Source of the DNA: Clostridia bacterium
GTDB taxonomy: Bacteria; Bacillota_A; Clostridia; Oscillospirales; CAG-272
DNA: 32,816 nt
Reading direction: 5' to 3'
Assembly (NCBI GenBank): GCA_017452945.1
Contig: JAFTLD010000082.1
Coordinates: 1-32,816 of the forward strand
Positions 15,277-24,000 of this stretch are shown piece after piece (the stretch's first letter is position 1; the number at the start of each line of letters is the position of its first letter). The position numbers were made by a program, and so were the translations under genes. A model generated the notes under the pieces. It was not told the DNA's origin, made no database searches, and saw only the letters and a list, made by a program, of their open reading frames with translations.

Positions 15277-17802
15277 ATGGCAGAAATCAAATTTCAGATC
15301 GCAAAAAGCGACCGTATTGCTCGGCTTGTAGAGCATCTTTACGCCAAGCTCCCCGAAATCGAGCCTTACCGCGCTGAGCTTGTCACAGAAAGTTATAAAA
15401 ATACGGAAAATCTCCCCATTATCAAAAGAAGAAGTGCCGCTCTGCGTCATATTCTTGCAAATATCCCGATCGTGATCCGTCCCGACGAGCTGATCGTCGG
15501 TGCAAACTCGGTATCCCCTCGCGGCTGCCAGACATACCCTGAGTATTCGTTTGAGTGGCTGCGCCCCGAGTATGACACGGTTGCAACCCGTGAGGCTGAC
15601 CCCTTCTATATCTCGCCCGAAACCGTAGCAAGACTGGAAAAGGTTCACCCCTACTGGTACGGCAAAACAGTCAGTGATCTGGCTGCTGCCAACATGGATC
15701 CCGAGTGCCTGGATATCTTTATGAACCACGGTGTTTTCACGGTTGGTAACTATTTCTATAACGGCATCGGCCACGTCAATGTGGACTATGAAAAGGTCAT
15801 TCTGATCGGTATGGAAGGCATTGCAGGCCAGGCCGAGCAGGAAATGGCAAAATTGGATATGGGTCAGGGCGATTACCTGTCCCGCAAGCACTTCCTTGAG
15901 GCTGTCATCGAGAGCGCACATGCCGTGACCGCATACGGTCACAGATATGCTGAGCTTGCATATAACATGGCTGCAGAGGCAACAGGTATTCGCAAGCAGG
16001 AGCTGCTCCGCATTGCCGAGGCTTGCTCGCAGGTTCCCGGTAAGCCCGCAAGAAGCTTCTATGAGGCTTGTCAATCCTTCTGGTTCATACAGCAGATCAT
16101 GCAGCTGGAATCCAGCGGCCACTCGATCTCGCCCGGTACCTTTGACCGCTACATGTACCCCTGGTTCAAGCATGACCTGGATCGCGGCATCGAAACGCTT
16201 GAATCCGCACAGGAGCTGCTGGACTGCATCTGGGTCAAGCTCAATGACCTGAACAAGGTACGTGACGCAGCAAGTGCAGAAGGCTTTGCCGGCTACGGTA
16301 TGTTCCAGAATCTGATCGTCGGCGGCCAGGATGAAAACGGCAACGACGTCACCAACGAGCTTTCCTTTATGTGCATGGAGGCACAGTGCCACGTGCGCCT
16401 GCCCCAGCCTTCCCTTTCCATCCGTGTATGGAATAAATCCCCCCACGATCTTTTGATCAAGGCAGCGGCCGTTACCCGCGAGGGTATGGGTGTTCCTGCC
16501 TTCTATAACGACGAAGTCATCATTCCTTCCATGATGGACAGAGGCATTTCGCTTAAGGATGCCCGCCGCTACTGCATCATCGGCTGCGTAGAACCCTCCG
16601 TGCCTCACGCCACCGATGGCTGGCACGACGCTGCATTCTTTAATATGTGCCGTCCTATGGAGATGGTATTCTCGAACGGCATGGACAAGGGTGAGCAGAT
16701 CGGCCCCAAGACGGGTGACGTTTGCAAGATGAGCCGTTTTGAGGACTTCTTCGAAGCTTACAAGACCCAGCAGGAATTCTTTGTCAAGATGATGGTTCAG
16801 GCTGACAACGCCGTGGACTATGCGCACAGCGTACGTTGCCCTCTGCCCTTCCAGGCATCTCTGATCGACGACTGCATGGCACGCGGCAAATCCAATCAGG
16901 AGGGCGGCGCGAGATTCAACTTCACCGGTCCTCAGGGCTTCGGTATTGCCAACAACACAGACGGTCTGCTGGCAGTCAAGACGCTGGTATTCGATACCAA
17001 GCAGGTTTCCATGGCTGAATACAAGGAGGCCATTGAGAACAACTTCGGTGAAGGCTTTATCCCCAAGAAGGCCGAGGAGCTGACCGTAGAAGCAGTCAAG
17101 CAGCTGGTGCTGGCAGGCGTCAACGTCACCAATGCACAGATCTCCGAGATCTATCAAAGCTTCCTGACCGCGTCCTTTATTCCCGAGGATAAGAAAAAGA
17201 GATATAAGCAGATCCGCGAGATGATCGTAGCACTTCCCAAGTACGGCAACGACCTTGAGGACGTGGACGCATTTGCGCGCGAGGTTGGTGAGAGCTACAC
17301 CGATATTCTGCCCAAGTATACCAACTGCAGAGGCGGTATCTTCCAGGCAGGTCTGTACCCCGTATCCGCAAACGTACCGCTGGGTTACCAGACCGGTGCA
17401 ACCCCCGACGGCAGACTTTCCAACACCCCCATTGCGGACGGTGTCGGCCCTGCGTCCGGCAGAGATACCCTCGGCCCGACCGCAACTGCCAACTCGGTTT
17501 CACGCCTCAACCACGCAGCTGCCTCCAACGGCACGCTGTTCAACCAGAAGTTCCACCCCTCCGCGCTTGCCGGCATGGGCGGACTTGAAAAGTTTGTTGC
17601 CTACCTGCGCACCTTCTTTGATCAGAAGGGCATGCACGTTCAGTACAACGTCATCTCTAAGGATACGCTGCTGGACGCTCAGGCACATCCCGAAAATTAC
17701 AAAACGCTTGTCGTCCGCGTTGCGGGCTACAGCGCACTGTTCACCACCCTGAGCCGTTCGCTGCAGGATGATATCATCAACAGAACGGAACAAGGATGGT
17801 AA
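15277..17802 (+). CDS. Glycyl radical diol dehydratase (B12-independent 1,2-propanediol dehydratase)
   Basis: An 841-residue glycyl radical enzyme that dehydrates 1,2-propanediol to propionaldehyde. It has the catalytic Cys437 and Glu439 (IIGCVEPSVPH) and the C-terminal radical loop RVAGYSALF with Gly817. Diol-binding His segments NGIGHVNVDY (His166) and SSGHSISPGTF match glycerol/propanediol dehydratases rather than choline lyase or pyruvate formate-lyase. The length is close to the Roseburia propanediol dehydratase. No clear encapsulation helix is seen, though the N-terminal segment SDRIARLVEHLYAKL is amphipathic. The operon has a lactaldehyde-forming aldolase and no choline-specific genes, which supports propanediol over glycerol. 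An AAAGAGACGACG ribosome site precedes the ATG. Confidence 0.92.
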   Translation: MAEIKFQIAKSDRIARLVEHLYAKLPEIEPYRAELVTESYKNTENLPIIKRRSAALRHILANIPIVIRPDELIVGANSVSPRGCQTYPEYSFEWLRPEYDTVATREADPFYISPETVARLEKVHPYWYGKTVSDLAAANMDPECLDIFMNHGVFTVGNYFYNGIGHVNVDYEKVILIGMEGIAGQAEQEMAKLDMGQGDYLSRKHFLEAVIESAHAVTAYGHRYAELAYNMAAEATGIRKQELLRIAEACSQVPGKPARSFYEACQSFWFIQQIMQLESSGHSISPGTFDRYMYPWFKHDLDRGIETLESAQELLDCIWVKLNDLNKVRDAASAEGFAGYGMFQNLIVGGQDENGNDVTNELSFMCMEAQCHVRLPQPSLSIRVWNKSPHDLLIKAAAVTREGMGVPAFYNDEVIIPSMMDRGISLKDARRYCIIGCVEPSVPHATDGWHDAAFFNMCRPMEMVFSNGMDKGEQIGPKTGDVCKMSRFEDFFEAYKTQQEFFVKMMVQADNAVDYAHSVRCPLPFQASLIDDCMARGKSNQEGGARFNFTGPQGFGIANNTDGLLAVKTLVFDTKQVSMAEYKEAIENNFGEGFIPKKAEELTVEAVKQLVLAGVNVTNAQISEIYQSFLTASFIPEDKKKRYKQIREMIVALPKYGNDLEDVDAFAREVGESYTDILPKYTNCRGGIFQAGLYPVSANVPLGYQTGATPDGRLSNTPIADGVGPASGRDTLGPTATANSVSRLNHAAASNGTLFNQKFHPSALAGMGGLEKFVAYLRTFFDQKGMHVQYNVISKDTLLDAQAHPENYKTLVVRVAGYSALFTTLSRSLQDDIINRTEQGW

Positions 17803-17830
17803 AGCAATGCCGTCTATGACGACATTGCAG

Positions 17831-17950
17831 TGATATATTTCGCCCACGGGCGAAATGTGATATTTTGCTTCGCAAAGTGATATTCAAGGTAGAAATTTGC
17901 ATAAGCAAATTTCAATCTTGATGTTTGGGGCGATTCAAATCGCCCCAAAC
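17831..17950. repeat. Cluster of small hairpins with TGATAT spacers (REP-like)
   Basis: In the 176-bp gap between dehydratase and activase, three TGATAT words (17831, 17858, 17878) separate hairpins ATTTCGCCCACGGGCGAAAT (17837-17856) and TTTGCTTCGCAAA (17864-17876). Two further stems follow: GAAATTTGC/GCAAATTTC (17892-17913) and GTTTGGGGCGATT/AATCGCCCCAAAC (17923-17950). No T-run follows the last stem, but it is strong. It may lower activase expression relative to the dehydratase. Confidence 0.6.
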
Positions 17951-17978
17951 ACAGAAAATTCTTATGAAAGGATTTGTC

Positions 17979-18770
17979 ATGGAACAATATTACGACAGAG
18001 TCGGTCGTATCTTTGATATTCAGCGTTATTCGGTCCATGACGGACCCGGTATCCGCACGATCGTATTCCTCAAAGGTTGCTTCTTGCGCTGCAAATGGTG
18101 CTGCAACCCCGAATCGCAGGAATTCATAATTCAGCAAATGGAGCAGGGTGGCAAAACCAAGACGGTCGGCTACGATATTTCTGTCAGAGAGCTGATGGAT
18201 GAGCTTGCCAAGGACCGCATGTACTTTAGTCGCTCGGGCGGCGGTATTACGCTGTCGGGCGGTGAATGCTTGGCTCAGCCCGAATTCACCGAGGCGTTAC
18301 TACGCGCCTGCCATGATTACGGCTTCACCACCGCGATTGAAACCACGGGATTTGCCAAGCGTGAGATCATCGAGCGCATCATCCCCCACGTGGATTACGT
18401 GCTCATGGACATCAAGCACATGGACAGCGCCAAGCACGAGCAGTTTACGGGGCGTCCCAACGAGCTGATTTTGGAGAACGCCAAGTGGATCGCACAGAAT
18501 GCAAGCAGCATGACCGTGCGCGTCCCCACCGTTCCCACCTTTAACGCAACCGCTGCGGAGATCCGCGACATCGCAAGATTTGCCAATACGTTGCCGGGCG
18601 TCAAGGAGATCCATCTTCTCCCCTACCACCGCTTAGGCACAGATAAATATACGGGCATCGGCAGAGAGTACACCCTGCCCGACATTCTCCCTCCTGCCAA
18701 GGAGAGCATGGAAGCGCTGGTCGAGGCCGCCAAGAGCGTTTGCGACCTGCACGTACAAATAGGAGGATAG
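17979..18770 (+). CDS. Glycyl radical enzyme activase (radical SAM), short form
   Basis: A 263-residue radical SAM enzyme that makes the glycyl radical on the dehydratase using S-adenosylmethionine. It has RYSVHDGPGIRTIVFLKGC, then the cluster motif CFLRCKWC (CX3CX2C; Cys34, 38, 41), GGGITLSGGECL (SAM binding) and LMDIKHMD. Most activases of microcompartment dehydratases and choline lyase carry an extra ferredoxin-like domain with two more clusters directly after this motif. Here the chain goes straight on (CCNPESQEFIIQQ) with no such Cys, as in the pyruvate formate-lyase activase. The ATG at 17979 has a GAAAGGA site; an in-frame ATG at 17964 lacks one. Confidence 0.93.
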   Translation: MEQYYDRVGRIFDIQRYSVHDGPGIRTIVFLKGCFLRCKWCCNPESQEFIIQQMEQGGKTKTVGYDISVRELMDELAKDRMYFSRSGGGITLSGGECLAQPEFTEALLRACHDYGFTTAIETTGFAKREIIERIIPHVDYVLMDIKHMDSAKHEQFTGRPNELILENAKWIAQNASSMTVRVPTVPTFNATAAEIRDIARFANTLPGVKEIHLLPYHRLGTDKYTGIGREYTLPDILPPAKESMEALVEAAKSVCDLHVQIGG

Positions 18771-18878
18771 CGCGAAATATCAGTCATGCATACCGCAAGG
18801 TTGCTGTTCGCGCACAAATTCGCCCAACGCAGGCTTGCCTGTGTTGATCGAATTTCAAAACACTGATGGAGGTTAATT

Positions 18879-19259
18879 ATGAACAATCTTCCAAAGGATC
18901 TGGAGATGAAGGATAAAATGCGTATTGTCCAGGAATTGGTTCCCGGACGTCAGATCACCATTTTGCACATCATCGCCAATCCCGATCCGATTCTTTATCA
19001 AAAAATGGGACTTGATCCCAAGCTGGATTACACCCACGCAGCCATTGGCGTGCTGACCGTCAGCCCCGCAGAAACTGCCGTGATCACCGCGGACATTGCG
19101 CTTAAGAACGCAAACGTGGATCTCGGCTTTGTAGACCGCTTCTCGGGTACGCTGATCATCACGGGCAGAGTTTCCGAGGTGGAGTCGGCATTCAATGCCA
19201 TTGCCGATTATTTCCGCGACAAGCTGCACTTTGCAGTCTGTGACGTAACCAAAACCTAA
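18879..19259 (+). CDS. pduU: BMC-H shell protein, circularly permuted (PduU/EutS type)
   Basis: A 126-residue permuted BMC domain: RIVQELVPGRQITILHIIANP at the start, then HAAIGVLTVSPAETAVITADIALKNANVDLGFVDRFSGTLIITGRV. The opening segment is the mark of PduU/EutS, whose hexamer is closed by a small beta-barrel on one face. It may act as a gated or docking tile. Its neighbour is the EutP/PduV GTPase, and the same adjacency exists in pdu operons. The first Met (18879) follows GGAGGTTAATT. Confidence 0.93.
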   Translation: MNNLPKDLEMKDKMRIVQELVPGRQITILHIIANPDPILYQKMGLDPKLDYTHAAIGVLTVSPAETAVITADIALKNANVDLGFVDRFSGTLIITGRVSEVESAFNAIADYFRDKLHFAVCDVTKT

Positions 19260-19264
19260 ACGTT

Positions 19265-19720
19265 ATGAAAAAGCTGATCTTAGTGGGCAGAGTTGCCGCA
19301 GGCAAGACCACGCTGACCCAAGCGCTCAAGGGCGAACAGCTGCACTACTGTAAGACCCAATATATCAATTATTTCGATACCATCATTGACACACCCGGCG
19401 AGTATACCGAAGTCAAGCAATTGGGCGCGGCTCTCGCACTCTACGCTTACGAGGCAGACATCGTCGGTATTGTCATTAGTGCAAACGAACCGTTTTGCGT
19501 CTTCCCGCCTGCCATTACCTGCATGGTCAACCGCGAGGTCGTTGGCATCATTTCGGGTGTGGACAAGCCCGACGCAAACGTTGAGCAAGTACGCCGTTGG
19601 CTGACACTTTGCGGCTGTACCAAAATCTTCGAGCTCAGCTCGTATACCGGCCAAGGCCTGACCGAGATCATTGAGTATCTCCGTGAGCCAACCGACGCTC
19701 CCGACGCAAGACCCGTATAA
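19265..19720 (+). CDS. eutP: EutP/PduV-like small GTPase
   Basis: A 151-residue P-loop protein of the EutP/PduV family. Motifs: G1 GRVAAGKTT (about 7-15), G3 IDTPGEYTE (about 41-49) and the G4-like SGVDKPDA (about 97). It has five bp of spacing to the PduU-type gene and shares its ribosome context. Family members are linked to compartment assembly or dynamics (PduV has been tied to filament-like movement), or to acetate kinase activity in one EutP report. The role here is unproven. The next two genes form a ParA pair, so a joint part in positioning is conceivable. Confidence 0.88.
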   Translation: MKKLILVGRVAAGKTTLTQALKGEQLHYCKTQYINYFDTIIDTPGEYTEVKQLGAALALYAYEADIVGIVISANEPFCVFPPAITCMVNREVVGIISGVDKPDANVEQVRRWLTLCGCTKIFELSSYTGQGLTEIIEYLREPTDAPDARPV

Positions 19721-19749
19721 ACACTTTATTTGAAAGGAAAAACCAAGCC

Positions 19750-20541
19750 ATGAGCATGACAAAGGTAATTTGCTTTGCCAACAACAAGGGCGGAAGCGGA
19801 AAGTCTACCACCTGCTCCAACGTGGGCTACGCCATGTCCGCTATGGGCAAAAAGGTTCTGCTGATTGACGGCGACATGCAGATGAACCTGACTCTTTCGT
19901 TCTTTGACGAGGAACAGGCGCTGGAATACGCCAAGAACGGCAAAAACCTGTATACCGCTATCCGTGAGCAAAAGGATCTGTACGATTTCATCGTACCCAC
20001 CGAGTACGAAAATCTTGACATCGTGCCTTCTTCCACACTCATGAGCAGCATCGAATTCGAGCTGTTCACCAAATGGCAGCGCGAATTTATTCTGCGTCAA
20101 GGATTGACCAAGATCATGGCTCTCAACAAATACGACTACATCCTGATCGACTCGCCCCCCACACTGGGCTGCTGGGTCATGAATATCATGTGCGCGTCGG
20201 ACTATCTGATCGTGCCTGTTGAAGCATCGCCATGGGGCTTGTTCGGTCTTGCCAATATGTTCGAGTTTTACGAGCAGGTCAAGCAGATCGCGCCTAAGCT
20301 GGAGCTGCTGGGCATTGCGGTCACCAAGGCAAGCGAGCGCAAGAATTACTTCCGTCAGACCATGGAAACACTTGGTGAGCTTGAAAACGTCAGACTGTTT
20401 GAAAACTACATCCGCGTAGACAGCACGGTCGAGTGGGCGCAGGATAATTCTAAGCCCGTGTGTGCTTATAAAAAGTCCAGCCGCGCGGCAGGCGAATACA
20501 CAAAACTCACAGAGGAGGTACTCAAATATGCCCATCGGTAA
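19750..20541 (+). CDS. ParA-type ATPase, candidate microcompartment positioning protein (McdA-like)
   Basis: A 263-residue deviant Walker ATPase. The P-loop NNKGGSGKSTT (Asn11-Thr21) has the signature Lys13 of the ParA/MinD group. Walker A' is LLIDGDMQMN (Asp40) and the Walker B-like segment is YILIDSPPTLG (about 135). There is no N-terminal DNA-binding domain and no MinD-type membrane helix at the C-terminus, so it is a small ParA of the plasmid/McdA kind that would bind the nucleoid through its dimer surface. It is the second last gene of the compartment operon, 29 bp after eutP, and overlaps the last gene by 14 bp. McdA proteins space carboxysomes along the nucleoid; the same job for a GRM is inferred. 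A plasmid-partition relic is the main alternative. Confidence 0.88.
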   Translation: MSMTKVICFANNKGGSGKSTTCSNVGYAMSAMGKKVLLIDGDMQMNLTLSFFDEEQALEYAKNGKNLYTAIREQKDLYDFIVPTEYENLDIVPSSTLMSSIEFELFTKWQREFILRQGLTKIMALNKYDYILIDSPPTLGCWVMNIMCASDYLIVPVEASPWGLFGLANMFEFYEQVKQIAPKLELLGIAVTKASERKNYFRQTMETLGELENVRLFENYIRVDSTVEWAQDNSKPVCAYKKSSRAAGEYTKLTEEVLKYAHR

Positions 20542-20860
20542 GCAGAGCATCAACAGAGTGGCCAAAAAGGCCGATACAGAGGAAGTTAAGCCCGTAGCAG
20601 CAGAACAGCCCACAAAAGAGAAAAAGCCCTCTACGGCAAAAAAAAGCGGCACAGGCACGACTCGCACCAAAACGGTCAAGTTGACGCCTCCCAAGGTTGA
20701 TCCCGTAGGGGACGGCGCCCTCGACGTCCCGGTCGTAACCGAGCACGTCATCGCCAACATCGACCCCGCTGTGGTCGAAGCCGTCGTCGGCAAAGAGACC
20801 ACCGCCCCCCGCGACGGCAAGGTCAAGCTCACCGATCCCATGCCGAGTTATTTGTTGTAA
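20528..20860 (+). CDS. Small basic disordered protein, likely ParA partner/adaptor (McdB-like)
   Basis: A 110-residue protein that begins with the basic helix MPIGKQSINRVAKK, followed by a long Pro/Lys/Thr/Glu-rich stretch (about 15-55) with no hydrophobic core. A hydrophobic piece (about 66-88, VPVVTEHVIANIDPAVVEAVVG) follows, and the C-terminus is KLTDPMPSYLL. A basic N-terminus is what ParA partners use to stimulate the ATPase. Overlap with the ParA gene and a GAGGAGG site imply coupled translation. Codons 59-71 include a hairpin (20709-20730) that matches the intergenic repeats downstream. No family is recognised; McdB proteins diverge so much that only position, size and composition can be compared. 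Confidence 0.7.
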   Translation: MPIGKQSINRVAKKADTEEVKPVAAEQPTKEKKPSTAKKSGTGTTRTKTVKLTPPKVDPVGDGALDVPVVTEHVIANIDPAVVEAVVGKETTAPRDGKVKLTDPMPSYLL

Positions 20861-20874
20861 TTTGAATAAACACC

Positions 20875-20903
20875 CCACCGCCACAGATATACCGTGGCGG
20901 TGG
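20875..20903 (+). terminator. Terminator of the microcompartment operon
   Basis: A perfect 10-bp stem CCACCGCCAC (20875-20884) with GTGGCGGTGG (20894-20903), then the T-rich ATTTATTTCTATATT. It starts 14 bp after the last stop codon. Confidence 0.85.
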
Positions 20904-20949
20904 ATTTATTTCTATATTATTTATCAATCACATCGATATGGGATGAATG

Positions 20950-20980
20950 TGTCTGTAGGGGGCGACGTCCCCTACAGACA
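20950..20980. repeat. Palindromic GTAGGGG-type repeat
   Basis: A perfect 12-bp stem TGTCTGTAGGGG (20950-20961) with CCCCTACAGACA (20969-20980). It is a member of the dispersed GTAGGGG hairpin family also seen at 24389-24690 and 26558-26797. Confidence 0.7.
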
Positions 20981-21040
20981 GACGGATTTCACGTCCACAC
21001 GACATTTGTCGTTTGCGACATGATGCCAATCGATAAATAT

Positions 21041-21072
21041 AACCGCCGAGAGGACTTGCTCCCCTCGGCGGT
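21041..21072 (-). terminator. Terminator-like hairpin of the first sigma gene
   Basis: AACCGCCGAG...CTCGGCGGTT, with its inner edge a few bases from the stop codon at 21078. It belongs to the CCRCCGAGAG hairpin family found at the end of all five sigma genes and after the 23S rRNA, but its loop is the most diverged. Confidence 0.65.
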
Positions 21073-21077
21073 TCTTC

Positions 21078-24000
21078 TTACTTATTATATTTCTTAATCA
21101 TCGCCCAACCGCGGTCCACGTACTGCTTGAATCTGTCCTCATTGCGAACCAGGTCAAACCATGCCCAGCCGTTGGGGGTTGTGATGGCGTAGGTCAAATT
21201 GTGCTCGTTGAAGGCCATCCAATAATCGTTGTCCGCAATCGGCTCACGCGTGCCGTCGGGCAGCTCGATCATACCGCGTGCAAACACGTACTTCGCACCA
21301 CCCATGACGTGGAAGTTACCGGTATCCAGCAGGTCACCACCCTTGTGTACGCGCGATTTTTCGCAGTATTCAAAGGCAACGTCCAGCATGTGATATCCCT
21401 CTTCGTTCATGCCCGCGCCAAAGCACGCAGCGGCTCTGACGGTAGCCATCCATGCATATCTGCCGTACCATGCGGGCGGCACCTCACCGTCACCAAGCTG
21501 CTCCAGCATACGCATGTAAAAGCCCTGCAATGCCACCGATCTTGGCGAGTCGTATACGTTATGGGACGGTCTTGAGAGCATGTGCATGATCAAGTGGAAG
21601 TTGTTTGCACCGTATTTGGCGTGTCCCTCCTGCCATTTGCCCTGATCCCACAGCGCATTTTCGATCACCTCACCCTGAATCGCACCGTACTGCGTAATGG
21701 GTGAAGGAATCTCGCGAATCCCCGTGCGGTCGGCAAAAATCACGATATCGCCATCCTCATCCGCCACGTAGGTATAAACAACCGAGCCCACAAAGCCGTC
21801 GGTCAGGCTGATCGCGTCGTATCTGCGCATAAGACCATCCGCCATGGGCATATAGCCTTCGCCCGTGCCCTCATAGGCGGTCAGCTCGTACACAGCAGTT
21901 CTCGCACCGCTGCAATATTCGTTCTCGGTGCGCACGATGCCGATACCGGGAGCGAAATAATACACCTTGTTGCCGCCACGGTACGACCAACCGTCGGTCA
22001 TGCCGTCAATCTCCAAGCGCAGCTTCAGGCAATTTTCAAACGTGCCTGCCTTGGTCGTGATGCTGCCACCATCCTCGCAGGTGATCTGCGTTCTGACCTC
22101 GTGTGAAAATCTGGTGTACTCCACCACGGGCGAAGCGCCCACGCGCCACTCATCCGACCACAAGCAGTTGGTTGCGTCCTCTAAAATGCCGTACAGGTCG
22201 TTGTACAGGATGGGATCTTCAGCAGGCCCCATGCCTCCCGTACATTTCCATTCAAAAGACCAACGATAGTTGTGCGTCAGCTGCATGCAGTCCTTCTTGC
22301 GCTGCACCACGTTGCGCGAGAAGAAATTCCAATGCCCCGTAGCCATATAATCGGGGTTGAAAACGGGATCGGTTTCAAGAATTCTACGCGCCACCGATGC
22401 TGCCGCCTTGGTGTGCGCCTTCTGCATGGGTGTGATTGCCAACTGCTCGGCACGTTCAATCGCGGGACGCACGTCACACAATACACTTTCGCCCTTCTCG
22501 TTCTCGTACCAATAGTCGCAACGGATCTGCCCGATCATGTCAAGCCAATCGTTCTCGTTATACTTCACACGCAGCTTTTGCTCCCACGAGGAAAGCATAA
22601 CCTTTTCCTCATTGGCAAAATCAACGGTAAACGTAAGCTCCGAAGCAATAGACTCGGGATCGTATGCATACACGTACTCCCAATTATTTCCCTTGGCAAA
22701 CGGCAAAAGCCCTTGGCCGCCCTTGATTGTATAAGCCTTCAGCGAATATGCATCTGTCACACCGTCGTGTGTCACCTCATGTCTGACAATGCCCACACCG
22801 TCCTTGTAATAGCTCTTGAACACCTTCTTGCCGCAGTCATCCCAAAGCTTGGTCACCCAAAGCTGACAGCCCTCAAAGCGACCTGCGGGAGTTTCTACGG
22901 TCTCGCAGTCGGAGGTAAACGTCAGCGTGCGGCCGTCAGATGCAACGTGCGTCTGTCCCGGCTTGATATCCGCAAAGAAACGGCTGTCACAGCGCGAGCT
23001 GTTGCGGAAAATATCCGCGGCAAAGTCGTTGATCGAGTTGAGATACCCTTCGCCAAAGCCATTATCGCCCCAACGGCAAAGCTCACCTTCAATATAGCGG
23101 TATTCATAGCATGTGCCGCCAATGCGATAACGGTTCTCGGTCTGCCCTTTGTAGTCGTGCGCAAGCACGTCTTCCATTTTTCTTGCGTAAGGCACAAGAA
23201 TTTTGTATCTGTCATCCTCCTGCAAAATCTCTTCCACCTTGTCGTAGGCAGCTTTTCCCTCGTCTGCTCTGCCCCCGCGGTACAGATAATAGCCCAGCCA
23301 GAACCATTCGCGGCCAAGGGCCTTAACAAAGCCTGCCTTTTCCAGGCGCGGAATCTGCTTGTCGCGGATGAATTCGATTTTTGCACCGTCGTACACCTGT
23401 GAATCCTGTCGGGTAACGATAAAGGTCATGACCTCCTCGTTTTTGCCCTCCATGGCAGCCTCGGCGATTCTTTCAAACAGCGCATCGTTTTTCTTGCCCG
23501 GCAGCCACCACCAGCCACGCATGAGTACGTCGGCCAGCGCGTGCTGCTTTTCTCTGCATTCGGGGAGCTCCTCGACCTCCGAGAGCACTTGCTTGTATAC
23601 CTTTTCAAAGCCGCTCTTGTCGTTCTTGACCTGCCAGAGCTTGAGCTCCTCCACCTTTTTCATGACACGCTGTACCAGCGTGTCGCTGTACTTTTCATTC
23701 ATTGCGCATAGCTCCTTTCTGAGTCGTTTTCTGCCGTCGTGGAGCTGCCATTTGACAGTCCCCTCGGGCATACGCATGCGATCGGCAATCTCGGCAATCG
23801 AAAGGTCCTCGAAATAGTGCAGATAAATGATCTGCCGTATTTTTTCGGGCAGCCTTTCCATGCCCTTGCCAATCTCGTCTTTCTGTTCGGAGATGGCGTA
23901 CAGCTCAGCCGGATTTTGCGCGGGATCATCGGTAAAGGCCAAATTGTCCACCGCATCCAACGGCATAAATCCGCGATAGCGCGTGATCATGTTAATGGCG

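Noticed and set aside
14692..17157. An 821-codon minus-strand frame opposite pduT and the glycyl radical enzyme
   Set aside because: Same reason: antisense to strong genes, with no domain and no start signal.
15277..17802. Assignment of the radical enzyme as choline trimethylamine-lyase (CutC) or pyruvate formate-lyase
   Set aside because: The diol-type His segments (NGIGHVNVDY, SSGHSISPG), the aldolase and the propionaldehyde genes point to propanediol dehydratase. Pyruvate formate-lyase has a Cys-Cys active site, not GCVEP.
19750..20860. Plasmid partition or chromosome ParAB pair
   Set aside because: There is no ParB-type HTH protein, no parS-like repeats and no origin nearby. Position within the compartment operon favours a positioning role, but this is not excluded fully.
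20894..21097. Small plus-strand frame of 67 codons after the operon terminator
   Set aside because: It starts inside the terminator stem and runs through repeat hairpins, with no ribosome site.
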